From Aureibaculum sp. 2308TA14-22 (GTDB lineage Bacteria; Bacteroidota; Bacteroidia; Flavobacteriales; Flavobacteriaceae): DNA of 64,000 bases. A program made the position numbers and the translations under genes. The notes beneath the pieces are model-generated. The model saw only the letters and a program-made list of their open reading frames with translations, was not told the DNA's origin and searched no databases. Below are positions 33,341-41,754 of this stretch, in pieces. The stretch's first letter is position 1, and each line of letters starts with the position of its first letter. Location of the stretch: NCBI RefSeq assembly GCF_040538665.1, contig NZ_JBEWXT010000001.1, positions 3,436,501 through 3,500,500 on the forward strand. The letters run 5' to 3'.

Positions 33341-33344
33341 CTAT

Positions 33345-34385
33345 TTAAGCCGCTGGATTCGGTATTTTACCATGCACGGCATTAATCTCATCAATAATTT
33401 CAGCAGACAGCTCTACATTTATGCTATCAATATTCTCTTTGAGCTGTGTCATTTTTGTAGCTCCTATAATATTAGTGGTAACAAACGGCAATTGATTTAC
33501 AAAAGCAAGTGATAACTGTGTTAAGCTTAAACCGTGTTTTTTGGCAATTTCTAAATAATTACTAACTGCCATTTCAGAACCTTCGTTTCTATAGCGAGCG
33601 ATAAATCTTGGATAAAGTGTACCTCTTGCTCCTTCAGGTTGATTTCCTTGTAAATATTTACCAGAAAGTACACCTTGAGCTAATGGAGAATAGACAAGTA
33701 GTCCAATATTTTCACGGAGCGAAACCTCAGACATTCCATACTCATAAGAACGATGAATTAATGAATACGAATTTTGAATAGTTATCATTCTAGGTAAACT
33801 AAGTTGTTTGGCAGTTTGTAAATATTTCATAGTACCCCAAGGCGTCTCATTTGAAAGACCAATATGTTTAATCTTACCTTGTTTTATAAATCCATTGAGA
33901 GTTTCTAAAGTTTCAGCGAAATTATCTTTCCATTCAGTTTTCGTAGCATAAGGAAAATCTCTAACTCCAAAAGAATTTACAGGTCTTCCCGGCCAATGTA
34001 ATTGATATAAATCTATATAATCTGTTTGTAAACGCTTTAAACTATTCTCAATAGCTTCGCTAATCGCTCTTTTGCTAAATCCATCTTTTCTAATGTGAGC
34101 AGTATAGTCACCTCCACCAGCAATTTTAGTTGCTAAAACAATTTTATCCCTATTTCCTGTCTTATTGAACCAAGTACCTATAATTTCTTCGGTTCGGCCA
34201 TAAGTTTCTTTACGTGCCGGAACAGGGTAAAGTTCCGCCACATCAAAAAAGTTGACCCCTTGTTCAAGGGCATAATCCATTTGTTCATGTCCTTCGGCTT
34301 CAGTATTCTGTTCTCCCCAAGTCATGGTACCAAGACAGATTTTACTTACTTTTATATCGGTATGTGGTAATGTAGTGTATTTCAT
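33345..34385 (-). CDS. Aldo/keto reductase (Tas-like)
   Basis: A 346-residue NADP(H)-dependent oxidoreductase. Visible features are ICLGTMTWGEQNTEAEGHEQMDYALEQGVNFFDVAELYPVP (Asp and Tyr of the catalytic set), a Lys in VLATKIAGGG, DLYQLHWPGRP (catalytic His), IGLSNETPWG, LVYSPLAQGVLSGKYL and IIGATKMTQL near the end. The pattern closely resembles E. coli Tas. It overlaps the DUF4349 gene by 4 bases. Confidence 0.9.
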   Translation of the reverse strand: MKYTTLPHTDIKVSKICLGTMTWGEQNTEAEGHEQMDYALEQGVNFFDVAELYPVPARKETYGRTEEIIGTWFNKTGNRDKIVLATKIAGGGDYTAHIRKDGFSKRAISEAIENSLKRLQTDYIDLYQLHWPGRPVNSFGVRDFPYATKTEWKDNFAETLETLNGFIKQGKIKHIGLSNETPWGTMKYLQTAKQLSLPRMITIQNSYSLIHRSYEYGMSEVSLRENIGLLVYSPLAQGVLSGKYLQGNQPEGARGTLYPRFIARYRNEGSEMAVSNYLEIAKKHGLSLTQLSLAFVNQLPFVTTNIIGATKMTQLKENIDSINVELSAEIIDEINAVHGKIPNPAA

Positions 34386-35176
34386 TGTTGTTTTTTTCTC
34401 TTTCTTAAGTATTTAATAAGAAAAATAATTGCTATAAATAATATTATAAAAGGCCAAATGTTAGTAAGAAAAACAAAAAACCAAATTAAATTGTCCCACC
34501 CATTTTTAAAACCGTCTTTAAATTTTCTGCCAAATTCATTTCCTAATGTTGTGGTCTCATAAAAGGTCAAGGTCAAAGTTGATAAGGACACCTGATTTTT
34601 TAAATAATTAAGCCTACCTTCAATAGATTCAATATCGGTACGTAGTTGCCCAATTTCTTTTTCAACTTCCAATACTTCATTTACGGTATTTGCTTTTTTT
34701 AATAATTCTAGATACCTAGTTTCAAGCTCTTTTTTAGTTTTTAATCTAGCTTCTACATCTAAAAACTCTTCGGTAACATCTTTGACACGAATTTCCTTAT
34801 TATCAAATTGTGTTACTCCTTTGGTAATTTCATTTAACAACGTATCAAAATTATCAGCAGGGACTCTTATGATTATAGTATTGCTTAATTCAGTGGTTGA
34901 CTTATATTCTTGGTCCGAAGAGACATAAGCATTATATTTTTGAACCACAGCTAAAGTATTTGCTTTTGTGGCTTTTAAATCATCCGTTTCAAACCTAACA
35001 TTTCCCTCTTTTATGAGCTTTCTTTGAACTTGAATAGGTTGATCGTTTTTGACCGACACTTCTTCAGCTGTATCGTACTTCCCCTGAATTTCAAAAGATT
35101 CACTGCTTTCATCTGATTTACAACCAACCAATAAACCAATAAAAAACAGAAATGTGGGGATGTATTTTAACTTCAT
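34382..35176 (-). CDS. DUF4349 lipoprotein
   Basis: A 264-residue lipoprotein with a signal peptide ending at C19 (LLVGCKS). The DUF4349 domain covers about 55-220 (KEGNVRFETDDLKATKANTLAVVQKYNAYVSSD, IIIRVPADNFDTLLNEI) with a coiled-coil stretch at about 135-185. One membrane helix at about 228-252 and a basic tail (RKRKKQQ) end the protein. Its function is not established. Confidence 0.85.
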   Translation of the reverse strand: MKLKYIPTFLFFIGLLVGCKSDESSESFEIQGKYDTAEEVSVKNDQPIQVQRKLIKEGNVRFETDDLKATKANTLAVVQKYNAYVSSDQEYKSTTELSNTIIIRVPADNFDTLLNEITKGVTQFDNKEIRVKDVTEEFLDVEARLKTKKELETRYLELLKKANTVNEVLEVEKEIGQLRTDIESIEGRLNYLKNQVSLSTLTLTFYETTTLGNEFGRKFKDGFKNGWDNLIWFFVFLTNIWPFIILFIAIIFLIKYLRKRKKQQ

Positions 35177-35231
35177 ATGATTTGGTTTAATAGTTTACAG
35201 TACTTTTTGTTATTTATCCATCTCGGATTCA

Positions 35232-35239
35232 CAAAAGTA
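35232..35239 (-). promoter_or_regulatory. Candidate -7 box for the DUF4349 gene
   Basis: On the minus strand this reads TACTTTTG, a full TAnnTTTG match, 56 bases upstream of the ATG at 35176. Confidence 0.4.
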
Positions 35240-35263
35240 ATTTCTGCCTGTACTTAGTTTCTT

Positions 35264-35300
35264 CCCCGAGCCCGTGCTGAGCGAAGTCGAGGTAGGGATA
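35264..35300. repeat. GTGCTGAGCGAAGTCGAGG-type repeat
   Basis: A GC-rich repeat between pgk and the DUF4349 gene. Its core GAGCGAAGTCGAGGT is the same as the element embedded in metG at 52371-52410 (GAGCGGAGTCGAGGT). I recognise this family as common between genes in Bacteroidetes. Confidence 0.65.
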
Positions 35301-35309
35301 CAGAGAGGC

Positions 35310-36491
35310 TTATATCGCCGCTATCCCCGGTAATTCTTTACCTTCCAACATTTCTAGCATAGCACCGCCTCCTGTAGAGACATAACTTACTTTATCTTCA
35401 AACCCAAATTGTTTTACCGCAGCTACGGAATCGCCTCCGCCAACAAGTGAAAACGCTCCATCAGCAGTTGCATCTGCTATGGCATTGCCCAACTCAATAG
35501 TGCCATTGGCAAATTTTGGCATTTCAAAAACTCCGACAGGTCCGTTCCATAAAATGGTTTTAGATTGGGCGATTACAAAAGAAAATCCAACATTGGTCTT
35601 TGGCCCAGCATCAACACCTTGCCAACCATCGGGGATTTGGTTAATGTCAACTACCTGCGTGTTTGCATCGTTACTAAAAGCATCAGCGGCTACAACATCA
35701 ACGGGTAAATGTACTTTTACACCTTTTGCTTTGGCCTGTTCTAAAATTTCCAATGCCAGTTCTTGTTTGTCATCCTCACAAATGGAATCGCCTATTTGAC
35801 CACCTTGTGCTTTTATAAACGTAAAGCTCATCCCGCCACCGATGATTAGATGGTCAACTTTGTCCAATATATTTTCTATTACCGTAATTTTAGAGGACAC
35901 TTTTGCACCGCCTAAAATTGCCGTAACGGGTTTTTCACTATCTTTAAAAACTTTGTTGATACTGGTAATTTCTTTTGCCAGCAAGTCGCCAAAACATCTT
36001 TTACCCTCAAAAAATTGAGCAACAACCGTAGTTGACGCATGTGCTCTATGAGCAGTTCCAAAAGCATCGTTGACATAAATATCACCTAGTTTGGAAAGTT
36101 TTTCTGCAAAAGCAACGTCTCCGGCTTTTTCTTCATTGTGAAAACGCAGATTTTCCAATAACAAAACTTCTCCAGCTTCTAGTTCAGCGGCAGCTTTTTC
36201 TACGTTATCCCCAACGCAGTCATCAACAAACTTTACTTGAACCCCAATAATTTCACTGACGGTATCCACAATATGCGATAACGAAAATTCAGGGCTAACC
36301 CCTTTTGGGCGGCCCAGATGCGACATTAAAACACAGCTTCCGCCATCTTCCAGCACTTTTATAATGGTTGGTTTTGCCGCTTCTATTCTTGTGGTGTCCG
36401 TAACCTTGTATTCTTCGTTCAGAGGTACGTTAAAATCTACACGTATTAACGCTTTTTTATTTTCGAAATTAAAATCGTTGATTGTTATCAT
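35310..36491 (-). CDS. pgk: Phosphoglycerate kinase
   Basis: A 393-residue glycolytic kinase converting 1,3-bisphosphoglycerate and ADP to 3-phosphoglycerate and ATP. Blocks seen: [30 protein letters not shown] at the start, [58 protein letters not shown] and C-terminal [17 protein letters not shown] and [13 protein letters not shown]. Length and motifs are complete. Minus-strand TACTTTTA lies a short way upstream as a near -7 match. Confidence 0.97.
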   Translation of the reverse strand: MITINDFNFENKKALIRVDFNVPLNEEYKVTDTTRIEAAKPTIIKVLEDGGSCVLMSHLGRPKGVSPEFSLSHIVDTVSEIIGVQVKFVDDCVGDNVEKAAAELEAGEVLLLENLRFHNEEKAGDVAFAEKLSKLGDIYVNDAFGTAHRAHASTTVVAQFFEGKRCFGDLLAKEITSINKVFKDSEKPVTAILGGAKVSSKITVIENILDKVDHLIIGGGMSFTFIKAQGGQIGDSICEDDKQELALEILEQAKAKGVKVHLPVDVVAADAFSNDANTQVVDINQIPDGWQGVDAGPKTNVGFSFVIAQSKTILWNGPVGVFEMPKFANGTIELGNAIADATADGAFSLVGGGDSVAAVKQFGFEDKVSYVSTGGGAMLEMLEGKELPGIAAI

Positions 36492-36542
36492 TGCTTAATA
36501 AATTTAGACCGTAAAAGTAACGTTTCTGATGCTTTTTATCAA

Positions 36543-38846
36543 TTATAACGCAAGTTGTTTTTTAATAATTATGGCATCGTTAATGACAAAGGGCATGGGC
36601 ATCATGGTTTCGCTTCGTGGCGTAATGTTAAAATACATACTTTCAAAAAGATCGTAAGACGTTTCATAAATAATGAACGAAGGCTTTTGTTCTTTAGGAA
36701 TGGAGAATTCAAGATTCAAATATTCATCAACTGTTGAAAAGTAATAGCTTAACACCTGATTTTTGGTTTGGAAAACAAATTCAGAATCATCAGGTCTACG
36801 GAGCTTTTCTCCGTTTACGGAAAAGGTTTTAAAGGAAATAGAGTCTTTTGAAAGGATTTCTACCCTATTGATTTTCCGCTGAGGTATAATTTTTAGATTA
36901 ATATGCCTAAAACCATCAACCAAGGTGTCTTTTAGAATTTTTAATTGTGGTTCAATTATTCTTTTTACTTCTGCTTTTTTATGCAGTTTAATCTTTGTGC
37001 CGTATTTACTTGCCGTGGTGGAATTATCAAAACCTCCTTTGGTAGGGCTGTCTCCTAAAAACTGTGCTGTAAACTCATCGGTTGTGTTGTTATAACTTGC
37101 CCAAAAAGCTTCGTTTTTATCGGCATCCAATACGTAATTTATACTGTTGGGCTGTTTTCTATCCATAGTGTAGCCCGATTTGAAAGTAGCAGCGATGAAC
37201 AGCAACAACGAAAGGGCTAAAAATAAGTTGCCCATTTTTTTTATGTTTTTATATGATGAAAAAACAGGCACTAGCAATCCGAAAAGCAACACGATAAAAA
37301 TACTGCTTACGGCTAACATTTTTAAACCCAACCCAACAGGAAACATTTGCACCAAAGGAGCGAAAATGAACAGTACGGGAATGGACAATACACTTAATAA
37401 AACGGATTGATTTTCTTTTTTTGAAAACAACAATAAGGTTAATGCTACCAACCCATAAACTACAGCTATGATAAAATACCCGGCACCTTTCAGATAAACG
37501 GCAATTCCGATATTGATAAGTATCCATATAAAAAGCGGTGCAATAATTAAATTTACCGCTTTGATCGTTTTAAAGTACTTTTTAAAGATAATGATACAAA
37601 TAGCCAAAGTTAATGCAGAGAAAGCGGCAATATACCAATGGCCATTATAGGTAAATCCGTGCAGAATATCTTGATACTGCGGATGGATTTGCTGTAATAA
37701 TTTCCATCCGAAAAAGGAAATTAAACCACTGATAATTAGCGAAAGTAAAAACGGAATGAAACTTTTGAACAATCCCCAAAGGCTAATTTTTTGCTTAAAC
37801 ACCCCCAAAATGACAAGCCCAAAAAATACAATTGCCAAAATTATTGTCAGCGGAAGAACCCAAGAAAAAGGGTAATATACTATCCCTATATAAGGTAAAT
37901 TAAAATAGACATTATCCTTGTCTGAATTGAGATTTGTCAAATCAGCGTCGGAATAATAATTGAGCAAGGGCATTAAATAACTCGCTTGGTGTTCAAGCGT
38001 ATTTCTATCCAATCTTTCATAACTATCTTGTTCAGTATGATAATCGAAATGGCCATCGATAAACGCAAAATTATAGCCTTGAATGTCGCCGTCTTCTCGG
38101 AATACTGTTAAATCAGTATCGTTAGGCAGCATTTTATAAATGCTGTACATTAAAGAGCTGGCGACTGGGTATTTTGGATTTGCCTCAGCAAATTGTTCAA
38201 TCAACTTTTTATTACCGCCATCGGTTTCCATGAGCATATAGCTCGGGCCACCGCTACCTCTAGCTTCAAAATTTAACACCAAACCAATATTTTTTGCCCA
38301 TGGGTGATGATTTACAAAAGCATTTGCACCTAAAAGACCCAGTTCTTCAGCATCGGAGATAAGAATGATAATATCATTTTTCGGAGTTTTATTATTCGCT
38401 AAAAACGTTCGTACTCCCTCTAAAATAGTCACAACACCACTGCCTGCGTCGCTTGCTCCAAGGGAAGAGTGTACGGCACTATCGTAATGTGTTAACAACA
38501 ATAGTGCTTTTGAACTGGACGTGCCTTTAATTTTAGAAATTATATTTTGAGCAGTGGTTCCTGCACGCCATTTTTTATTTAGGGCTACTTGTTGTTGAAT
38601 TTGAGTTGTTAGACCTAATTTTTCAAGTTCACTAATTATATATTGTTGTACTTTTTTATGCTCATCGGTACCTACAAAGTGAGGTTTTTTGGTTATTTTT
38701 TTCAAATGAACTAAAGCTCTTTCGTTCGAAAATTCTGTAAGCGGAGTGTCAGTACTAGTTATTTTCTGAGGCATTAAACTGCTGAATGACAAATAAATAG
38801 CTAGAATTAATATTAAAAAGGATATAGCTGAGGCGTATTTTTTCAT
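36543..38846 (-). CDS. M28-family membrane aminopeptidase
   Basis: A 767-residue protein with an N-terminal membrane anchor (about 5-25). An M28 peptidase domain at about 40-290 has LLLTHYDSAVHSSLGASDAGSGV (His and Asp zinc ligands), IILISDAEELGLLGANAF (catalytic Glu pair), NFEARGSGGPSYMLMET and FIDGHFDYHTEQDSYE. Then come about eight membrane segments (about 325-570) and a soluble C-terminal domain. The multi-membrane M28 layout resembles Fxna/ERMP1-type peptidases. The C-terminal domain probably faces the periplasm. Substrate unknown. Confidence 0.87.
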   Translation of the reverse strand: MKKYASAISFLILILAIYLSFSSLMPQKITSTDTPLTEFSNERALVHLKKITKKPHFVGTDEHKKVQQYIISELEKLGLTTQIQQQVALNKKWRAGTTAQNIISKIKGTSSSKALLLLTHYDSAVHSSLGASDAGSGVVTILEGVRTFLANNKTPKNDIIILISDAEELGLLGANAFVNHHPWAKNIGLVLNFEARGSGGPSYMLMETDGGNKKLIEQFAEANPKYPVASSLMYSIYKMLPNDTDLTVFREDGDIQGYNFAFIDGHFDYHTEQDSYERLDRNTLEHQASYLMPLLNYYSDADLTNLNSDKDNVYFNLPYIGIVYYPFSWVLPLTIILAIVFFGLVILGVFKQKISLWGLFKSFIPFLLSLIISGLISFFGWKLLQQIHPQYQDILHGFTYNGHWYIAAFSALTLAICIIIFKKYFKTIKAVNLIIAPLFIWILINIGIAVYLKGAGYFIIAVVYGLVALTLLLFSKKENQSVLLSVLSIPVLFIFAPLVQMFPVGLGLKMLAVSSIFIVLLFGLLVPVFSSYKNIKKMGNLFLALSLLLFIAATFKSGYTMDRKQPNSINYVLDADKNEAFWASYNNTTDEFTAQFLGDSPTKGGFDNSTTASKYGTKIKLHKKAEVKRIIEPQLKILKDTLVDGFRHINLKIIPQRKINRVEILSKDSISFKTFSVNGEKLRRPDDSEFVFQTKNQVLSYYFSTVDEYLNLEFSIPKEQKPSFIIYETSYDLFESMYFNITPRSETMMPMPFVINDAIIIKKQLAL

Positions 38847-38942
38847 TTAAATTTGGCTCTTGATTGCTAGTTGAATTTTGACTAAATTAAGTATTTTTAA
38901 AGAATTTATTATATATTTATACAAACCTAAAAAAATAAAGTT

Positions 38943-39407
38943 ATGGCAGTCAAAAGTTTTCAAGGCAAAAGATCTCAACCGCAAAAAGATGAATTAAAAC
39001 CAGCTTTAGTATCTGATTATATGACTACAAAGTTGATTACTTTTAGACCGGAACAACCTGTATCTGAAGTAGTGGAGTCATTAATTAAGAATAGAATATC
39101 TGGTGGGCCAGTAGTTGATGAAAATAACGAATTACTCGGTATTATTTCTGAAGGAGATTGTATAAAACATATTTCAGAAAGCAGATATTACAATATGCCA
39201 ATGAATAATAATACTGTCGATAAGCACATGGTTAAAAATGTAGATACAATTGATGGTAATCTGAATATTTTTGAAGCTGCGGATATGTTTTTAAAAGCCA
39301 AGCACAGACGTTTTCCTATTGTTGAAAATGGCAAGTTAGTAGGTCAAATAAGTCAAAAAGACATTCTAATTGCTGCGTTAAAGCAAAAAGGGCAAAACTG
39401 GAAGTAA
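38943..39407 (+). CDS. CBS-domain pair protein
   Basis: A 154-residue protein consisting of two CBS motifs: residues about 25-80 (VSDYMTTKLITFRPEQPVSEVVESL ... GGPVVDENNELLGIISEGD) and about 95-150 (VDKHMVKNVDTIDGNLNIFEAADMFL ... RRFPIVENGKLVGQISQKDIL). CBS pairs bind adenosyl compounds and act as energy sensors. No attached catalytic domain, so its client is unknown. It is followed by the small-RNA-like region, whose first hairpin lies 25 bases after the stop. Confidence 0.88.
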   Translation: MAVKSFQGKRSQPQKDELKPALVSDYMTTKLITFRPEQPVSEVVESLIKNRISGGPVVDENNELLGIISEGDCIKHISESRYYNMPMNNNTVDKHMVKNVDTIDGNLNIFEAADMFLKAKHRRFPIVENGKLVGQISQKDILIAALKQKGQNWK

Positions 39408-39425
39408 TTCTACAAAAATCTACAT

Positions 39426-39452
39426 AAAAAAAGCCCCGCTCTTCAGCGGGGC
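39426..39452 (-). terminator. Rho-independent terminator of small RNA copy A
   Basis: Arms GCCCCGCT (39433-39440) and AGCGGGGC (39445-39452) with a 4-base loop. On the minus strand the hairpin is followed by seven U. It may also stop the CBS gene transcript from the other side, though the plus-strand U-run is weak. Confidence 0.8.
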
Positions 39453-39680
39453 AATTTTCTCTAACTAAACTATCAACTTAAACTAATTCTTATTATTTTT
39501 TATGATTAAAATTTCTCTTAATCCCTCTAATGAGGATTCCTTAATTTGGGGAGAAAGGAGATAAAGTTTTAATGGTATTAACTTTTCATTTTTATAATTA
39601 AATTTCCACTTATTACGACTGAAGTAATGTTTGTTTCGCTACTTCAATTATAAAACAATTTGCTAGATAAAGTTCCCCCT
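39426..39680 (-). ncRNA. Candidate structured small RNA, copy A
   Basis: This is one of two tandem related units in a 786-base stretch without protein genes. Read on the minus strand it starts at GGGGGAAC just after a TATCTTTT box (39683-39690). It folds into a stem (plus-strand arms TTTTATAATT 39590-39599 and AATTATAAAA 39646-39655) with an inner hairpin TGAAGTA/TACTTCA (39620-39626, 39640-39646). It continues through CTCCTTTCTCCCC and a conserved block (39455-39490), and ends in a hairpin with seven U. Copy B shares all these parts. Relative to copy B, an extra 50-60 bases near 39491-39545 contain a small inverted repeat (AATCC/GGATT). No coding frame is conserved between the copies. Confidence 0.6.
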
Positions 39681-39682
39681 AA

Positions 39683-39690
39683 AAAAGATA
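39683..39690 (-). promoter_or_regulatory. Candidate -7 box of small RNA copy A
   Basis: Minus-strand TATCTTTT differs from TAnnTTTG only at the last base and is followed by TTAGGGGGA. Copy B has TACTTTTT followed by the same TAGGGGGA. Confidence 0.4.
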
Positions 39691-39910
39691 AATTTTTTCA
39701 ATAAATTTTTTAAAATACTGATTATCAATTAAATATATTTTAAAATAATTTTATAACTGAAGTGTATTATGTAGTATAGATTATTTTTTGAGGGTTAAAA
39801 TAGAAACCAAAGAAAGATAAATGGAGCTGAATATATTCTTAACTTAATTATTAAGTAATAGTAAGAAAAATGATTTTTTAGAATTAGATATTTTAAATCT
39901 TTTTTTAAAC

Positions 39911-39937
39911 AAAAAAAGTCCTGCTTTTCGGCAGGAC
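39911..39937 (-). terminator. Rho-independent terminator of small RNA copy B
   Basis: Arms GTCCTGC (39918-39924) and GCAGGAC (39931-39937), loop TTTTCG, followed by seven U on the minus strand. The stem differs almost entirely from that of copy A yet stays paired. Confidence 0.8.
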
Positions 39938-40118
39938 ATTTTTCTCTAACTAAACTATCAACTTAAACTAATTCTGTCTTTTTTCTGGGGAGAAAGGAGA
40001 TCAGATTTTAACGGTATGATTGTTTTCTTTTTTCATAGCAATTTTCCCGTTTTCGACTGAAGCATTGTTTGTAATTGTGCTTCGAATATGAAACAATTTG
40101 CTATGAAAAACTCCCCCT
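39911..40118 (-). ncRNA. Candidate structured small RNA, copy B
   Basis: A second unit with the same order of parts. The predicted 5' end is GGGGGAG. A perfect 13-base stem pairs TTTTTCATAGCAA (40029-40041) with TTGCTATGAAAAA (40098-40110). The inner hairpin TGAAGCA (40058-40064) / TGCTTC (40078-40083) differs from copy A by a paired T-A to C-G change. The closing pair is GGGGAG (39987-39992) with CTCCCC (40111-40116). The conserved block CTCTAACTAAACTATCAACT and onward lies before a U7 terminator. An 11-codon ATG frame exists in this copy only, so coding is unlikely. It might be a known flavobacterial RNA class (for example 6S-Flavo or flavo-1); I cannot tell. Confidence 0.6.
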
Positions 40119-40119
40119 A

Positions 40120-40127
40120 AAAAAGTA
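40120..40127 (-). promoter_or_regulatory. Candidate -7 box of small RNA copy B
   Basis: Minus-strand TACTTTTT, a near match to TAnnTTTG, directly before TAGGGGGAG. Confidence 0.4.
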
Positions 40128-40193
40128 AAGTATTTATTAAATTATTTATAGATAACTGATAATCAAAATTTTAACAAGGAATTAAATTTAAAA

Positions 40194-40541
40194 TTATTCA
40201 TTTTTAACTAATAAGTAAAAATCATTATCAAGAGGAAGATAACCTTGATCGTAAACGTAATAATAAGTATTACCTGTTTTTGTAGTATAAATAGAAGTAA
40301 AGAAATTAAAATCAAAATTATGGTCTAACAATTTGGCTCGCGTCACTTTTGTTTTTCCGGTGGTGTTAAGGTCTGATAATGTTTTATAATTTCTGCGTAA
40401 GCGATTATTGGTGTTTCTAATTAGGTTTTTACTATCTCTGTTCACTTTGTTGTTAAAAGCGTTACGGCAGTAATCAGAACAGAACTTTTTATCTTGTCTC
40501 CCTATTATTTTTGCTCCACATTCAGGGCATAGTTTTTCCAT
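40194..40541 (-). CDS. Zinc-ribbon protein of unknown function
   Basis: A 115-residue protein with an N-terminal zinc ribbon C5-P-E-C8 and C21-SDY-C25 (CPECGAK...KFCSDYCRNAFNNK). The middle is basic (RRNYKTLSDL), and the C-terminal half is aromatic-rich (FDFNFFTSIYTTKTGNTYYYVYDQGY). The zinc ribbon resembles the small DUF2116-type zinc-binding motif. The basic segment might bind nucleic acid. It is the nearest gene upstream of the tandem small RNAs on the same strand. No precise function can be given. Confidence 0.75.
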   Translation of the reverse strand: MEKLCPECGAKIIGRQDKKFCSDYCRNAFNNKVNRDSKNLIRNTNNRLRRNYKTLSDLNTTGKTKVTRAKLLDHNFDFNFFTSIYTTKTGNTYYYVYDQGYLPLDNDFYLLVKNE

Positions 40542-40594
40542 GAAAAAATATTATTTATGCAATATACAAATTATCCGTTTACATTCGGATAAGA

Positions 40595-41233
40595 CTAATC
40601 AGAAGTCTTAGCAATCAATAAATTATTTGTACCATTTACTTTGTCATAATTTTCTACATTAAAATTATTCTTTTTTAAAAACTGACGGATGTTTTTAAGT
40701 TTATTATCATTATTCAATTCTAATGAGGCATTGCATAAAATAACTTGGGTGGCATTTATAAGGTTTTGCCAAAAAGGAGTTTCTAAAAAAGGACTTGGCA
40801 CTTTGGTATCAATATACAGATCAACAATAATCAAATCGAATTTTTTGGTATTTACTTGCATAAAGAGCTGAGCATCATCGCAAATAACATTAAGTTTTTC
40901 ATTTGACCTAACACCAAACTCCTCGTCTGCAATTTTAATGATAACGGAATCAATTTCTACCGCAGTAATATGCTTCTGAAATTTAAAATCGTTTCGCAAG
41001 GTTTTGATTACACTACCACCGCCCATACCTAAAATCAGGATTTTTTGACAATCTGTAAGGTCAATTTTTTGCAATCCTATTTTTAATATTTTTTGTAAAG
41101 AACCGTATGAATAATTAGCATTTTTCGAATTGAGGTGTTTTTTGCCATTATACCAAGTAATTTCCAACTCGCCGTTATATTTAGAAGTAATTTTTTTAGT
41201 AACTGGATAAATATAACTGAAGAATTTTTTCAT
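40595..41233 (-). CDS. Spermidine-synthase-like methyltransferase
   Basis: A 212-residue SAM-dependent-fold protein. The nucleotide-binding loop is ILILGMGGGSVIKTL (about 64-78), followed by ITAVEIDSVIIKIA (acidic residue binding the ribose) and FDLIIVDLYIDTKVP. It belongs to the spermidine-synthase-like group but lacks an obvious full polyamine-binding domain, so true spermidine synthase activity is doubtful. Separated from the hmu operon by a strong terminator. Confidence 0.78.
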   Translation of the reverse strand: MKKFFSYIYPVTKKITSKYNGELEITWYNGKKHLNSKNANYSYGSLQKILKIGLQKIDLTDCQKILILGMGGGSVIKTLRNDFKFQKHITAVEIDSVIIKIADEEFGVRSNEKLNVICDDAQLFMQVNTKKFDLIIVDLYIDTKVPSPFLETPFWQNLINATQVILCNASLELNNDNKLKNIRQFLKKNNFNVENYDKVNGTNNLLIAKTSD

Positions 41234-41259
41234 ACGGGTAAATTTAAGGTTATTAAAAA

Positions 41260-41290
41260 GAAAACCAGATGTTTTTAATATCTGGTTTTC
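41260..41290 (-). terminator. Rho-independent terminator of the heme-uptake operon
   Basis: A perfect 11-base stem GAAAACCAGAT (41260-41270) / ATCTGGTTTTC (41280-41290). On the minus strand it is followed by TTTTTAATA. It lies 14 bases beyond the DoxX stop, marking the end of the TonB receptor-HmuY-DoxX transcript. Confidence 0.8.
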
Positions 41291-41303
41291 TAAAACTCAA
41301 AAA

Positions 41304-41753
41304 TTATAGTGGTTTTATCCAAAGTAAATGTTTCCATTTTTCCTTTTCCCTTAGTACTAGGGCAATATTTATAGCAAACAACCCGCCAGTTTTTATAAGT
41401 TCGCCAACCTCGTCGGCTTCTAAAAACAAGTGGAAAAGGAAAATGTGCAGCGTTATAGGAAGTAGAAATAAAGCTGCGATAAATCCAGTTCCTTGAATAA
41501 TTAAAAGTAAACCGAATAGCAATTCACAAATACCCAGCACTTGCCAAAAGTATCCCGTTTGTTTGGACCCGCTTATATACAATATTTTTTGCAACGTATT
41601 TTCCTTTTCAGGAGAATTGAACTTATTAGCTTTTTCTACAACTTCAATAGGTGTTGGGATAGGTTTTTGAAATTTTTGAATACCTCCATAAATCATAAAA
41701 CCACCTAAAAAAAGACGAAAAACAATAAAGATTATGTTGATTGATTTTTTCAT
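41304..41753 (-). CDS. DoxX-like membrane protein
   Basis: A 149-residue protein with four hydrophobic segments and the DoxX-type pattern FRLFLGGFMIYGGIQKFQKP at the start and FWQVLGICELLFGLLLIIQG in the middle. It ends at a strong terminator and starts 1 base after the hmuY-like stop, so it is the last gene of the heme-uptake operon. Its role there is not known; a quinone- or redox-linked step is only a guess. Confidence 0.78.
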   Translation of the reverse strand: MKKSINIIFIVFRLFLGGFMIYGGIQKFQKPIPTPIEVVEKANKFNSPEKENTLQKILYISGSKQTGYFWQVLGICELLFGLLLIIQGTGFIAALFLLPITLHIFLFHLFLEADEVGELIKTGGLFAINIALVLREKEKWKHLLWIKPL

Positions 41754-41754
41754 C

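Noticed and set aside
40020-40050. A short minus-strand ATG frame (11 codons) inside small RNA copy B
   Set aside because: Copy A has only three codons at the matching place, so the frame is not conserved while the RNA pairing is.
39426-40127. A CRISPR-like or tandem-repeat array
   Set aside because: There are only two units of more than 200 bases that differ in stems and loops, with terminators; no short regular repeats and spacers.
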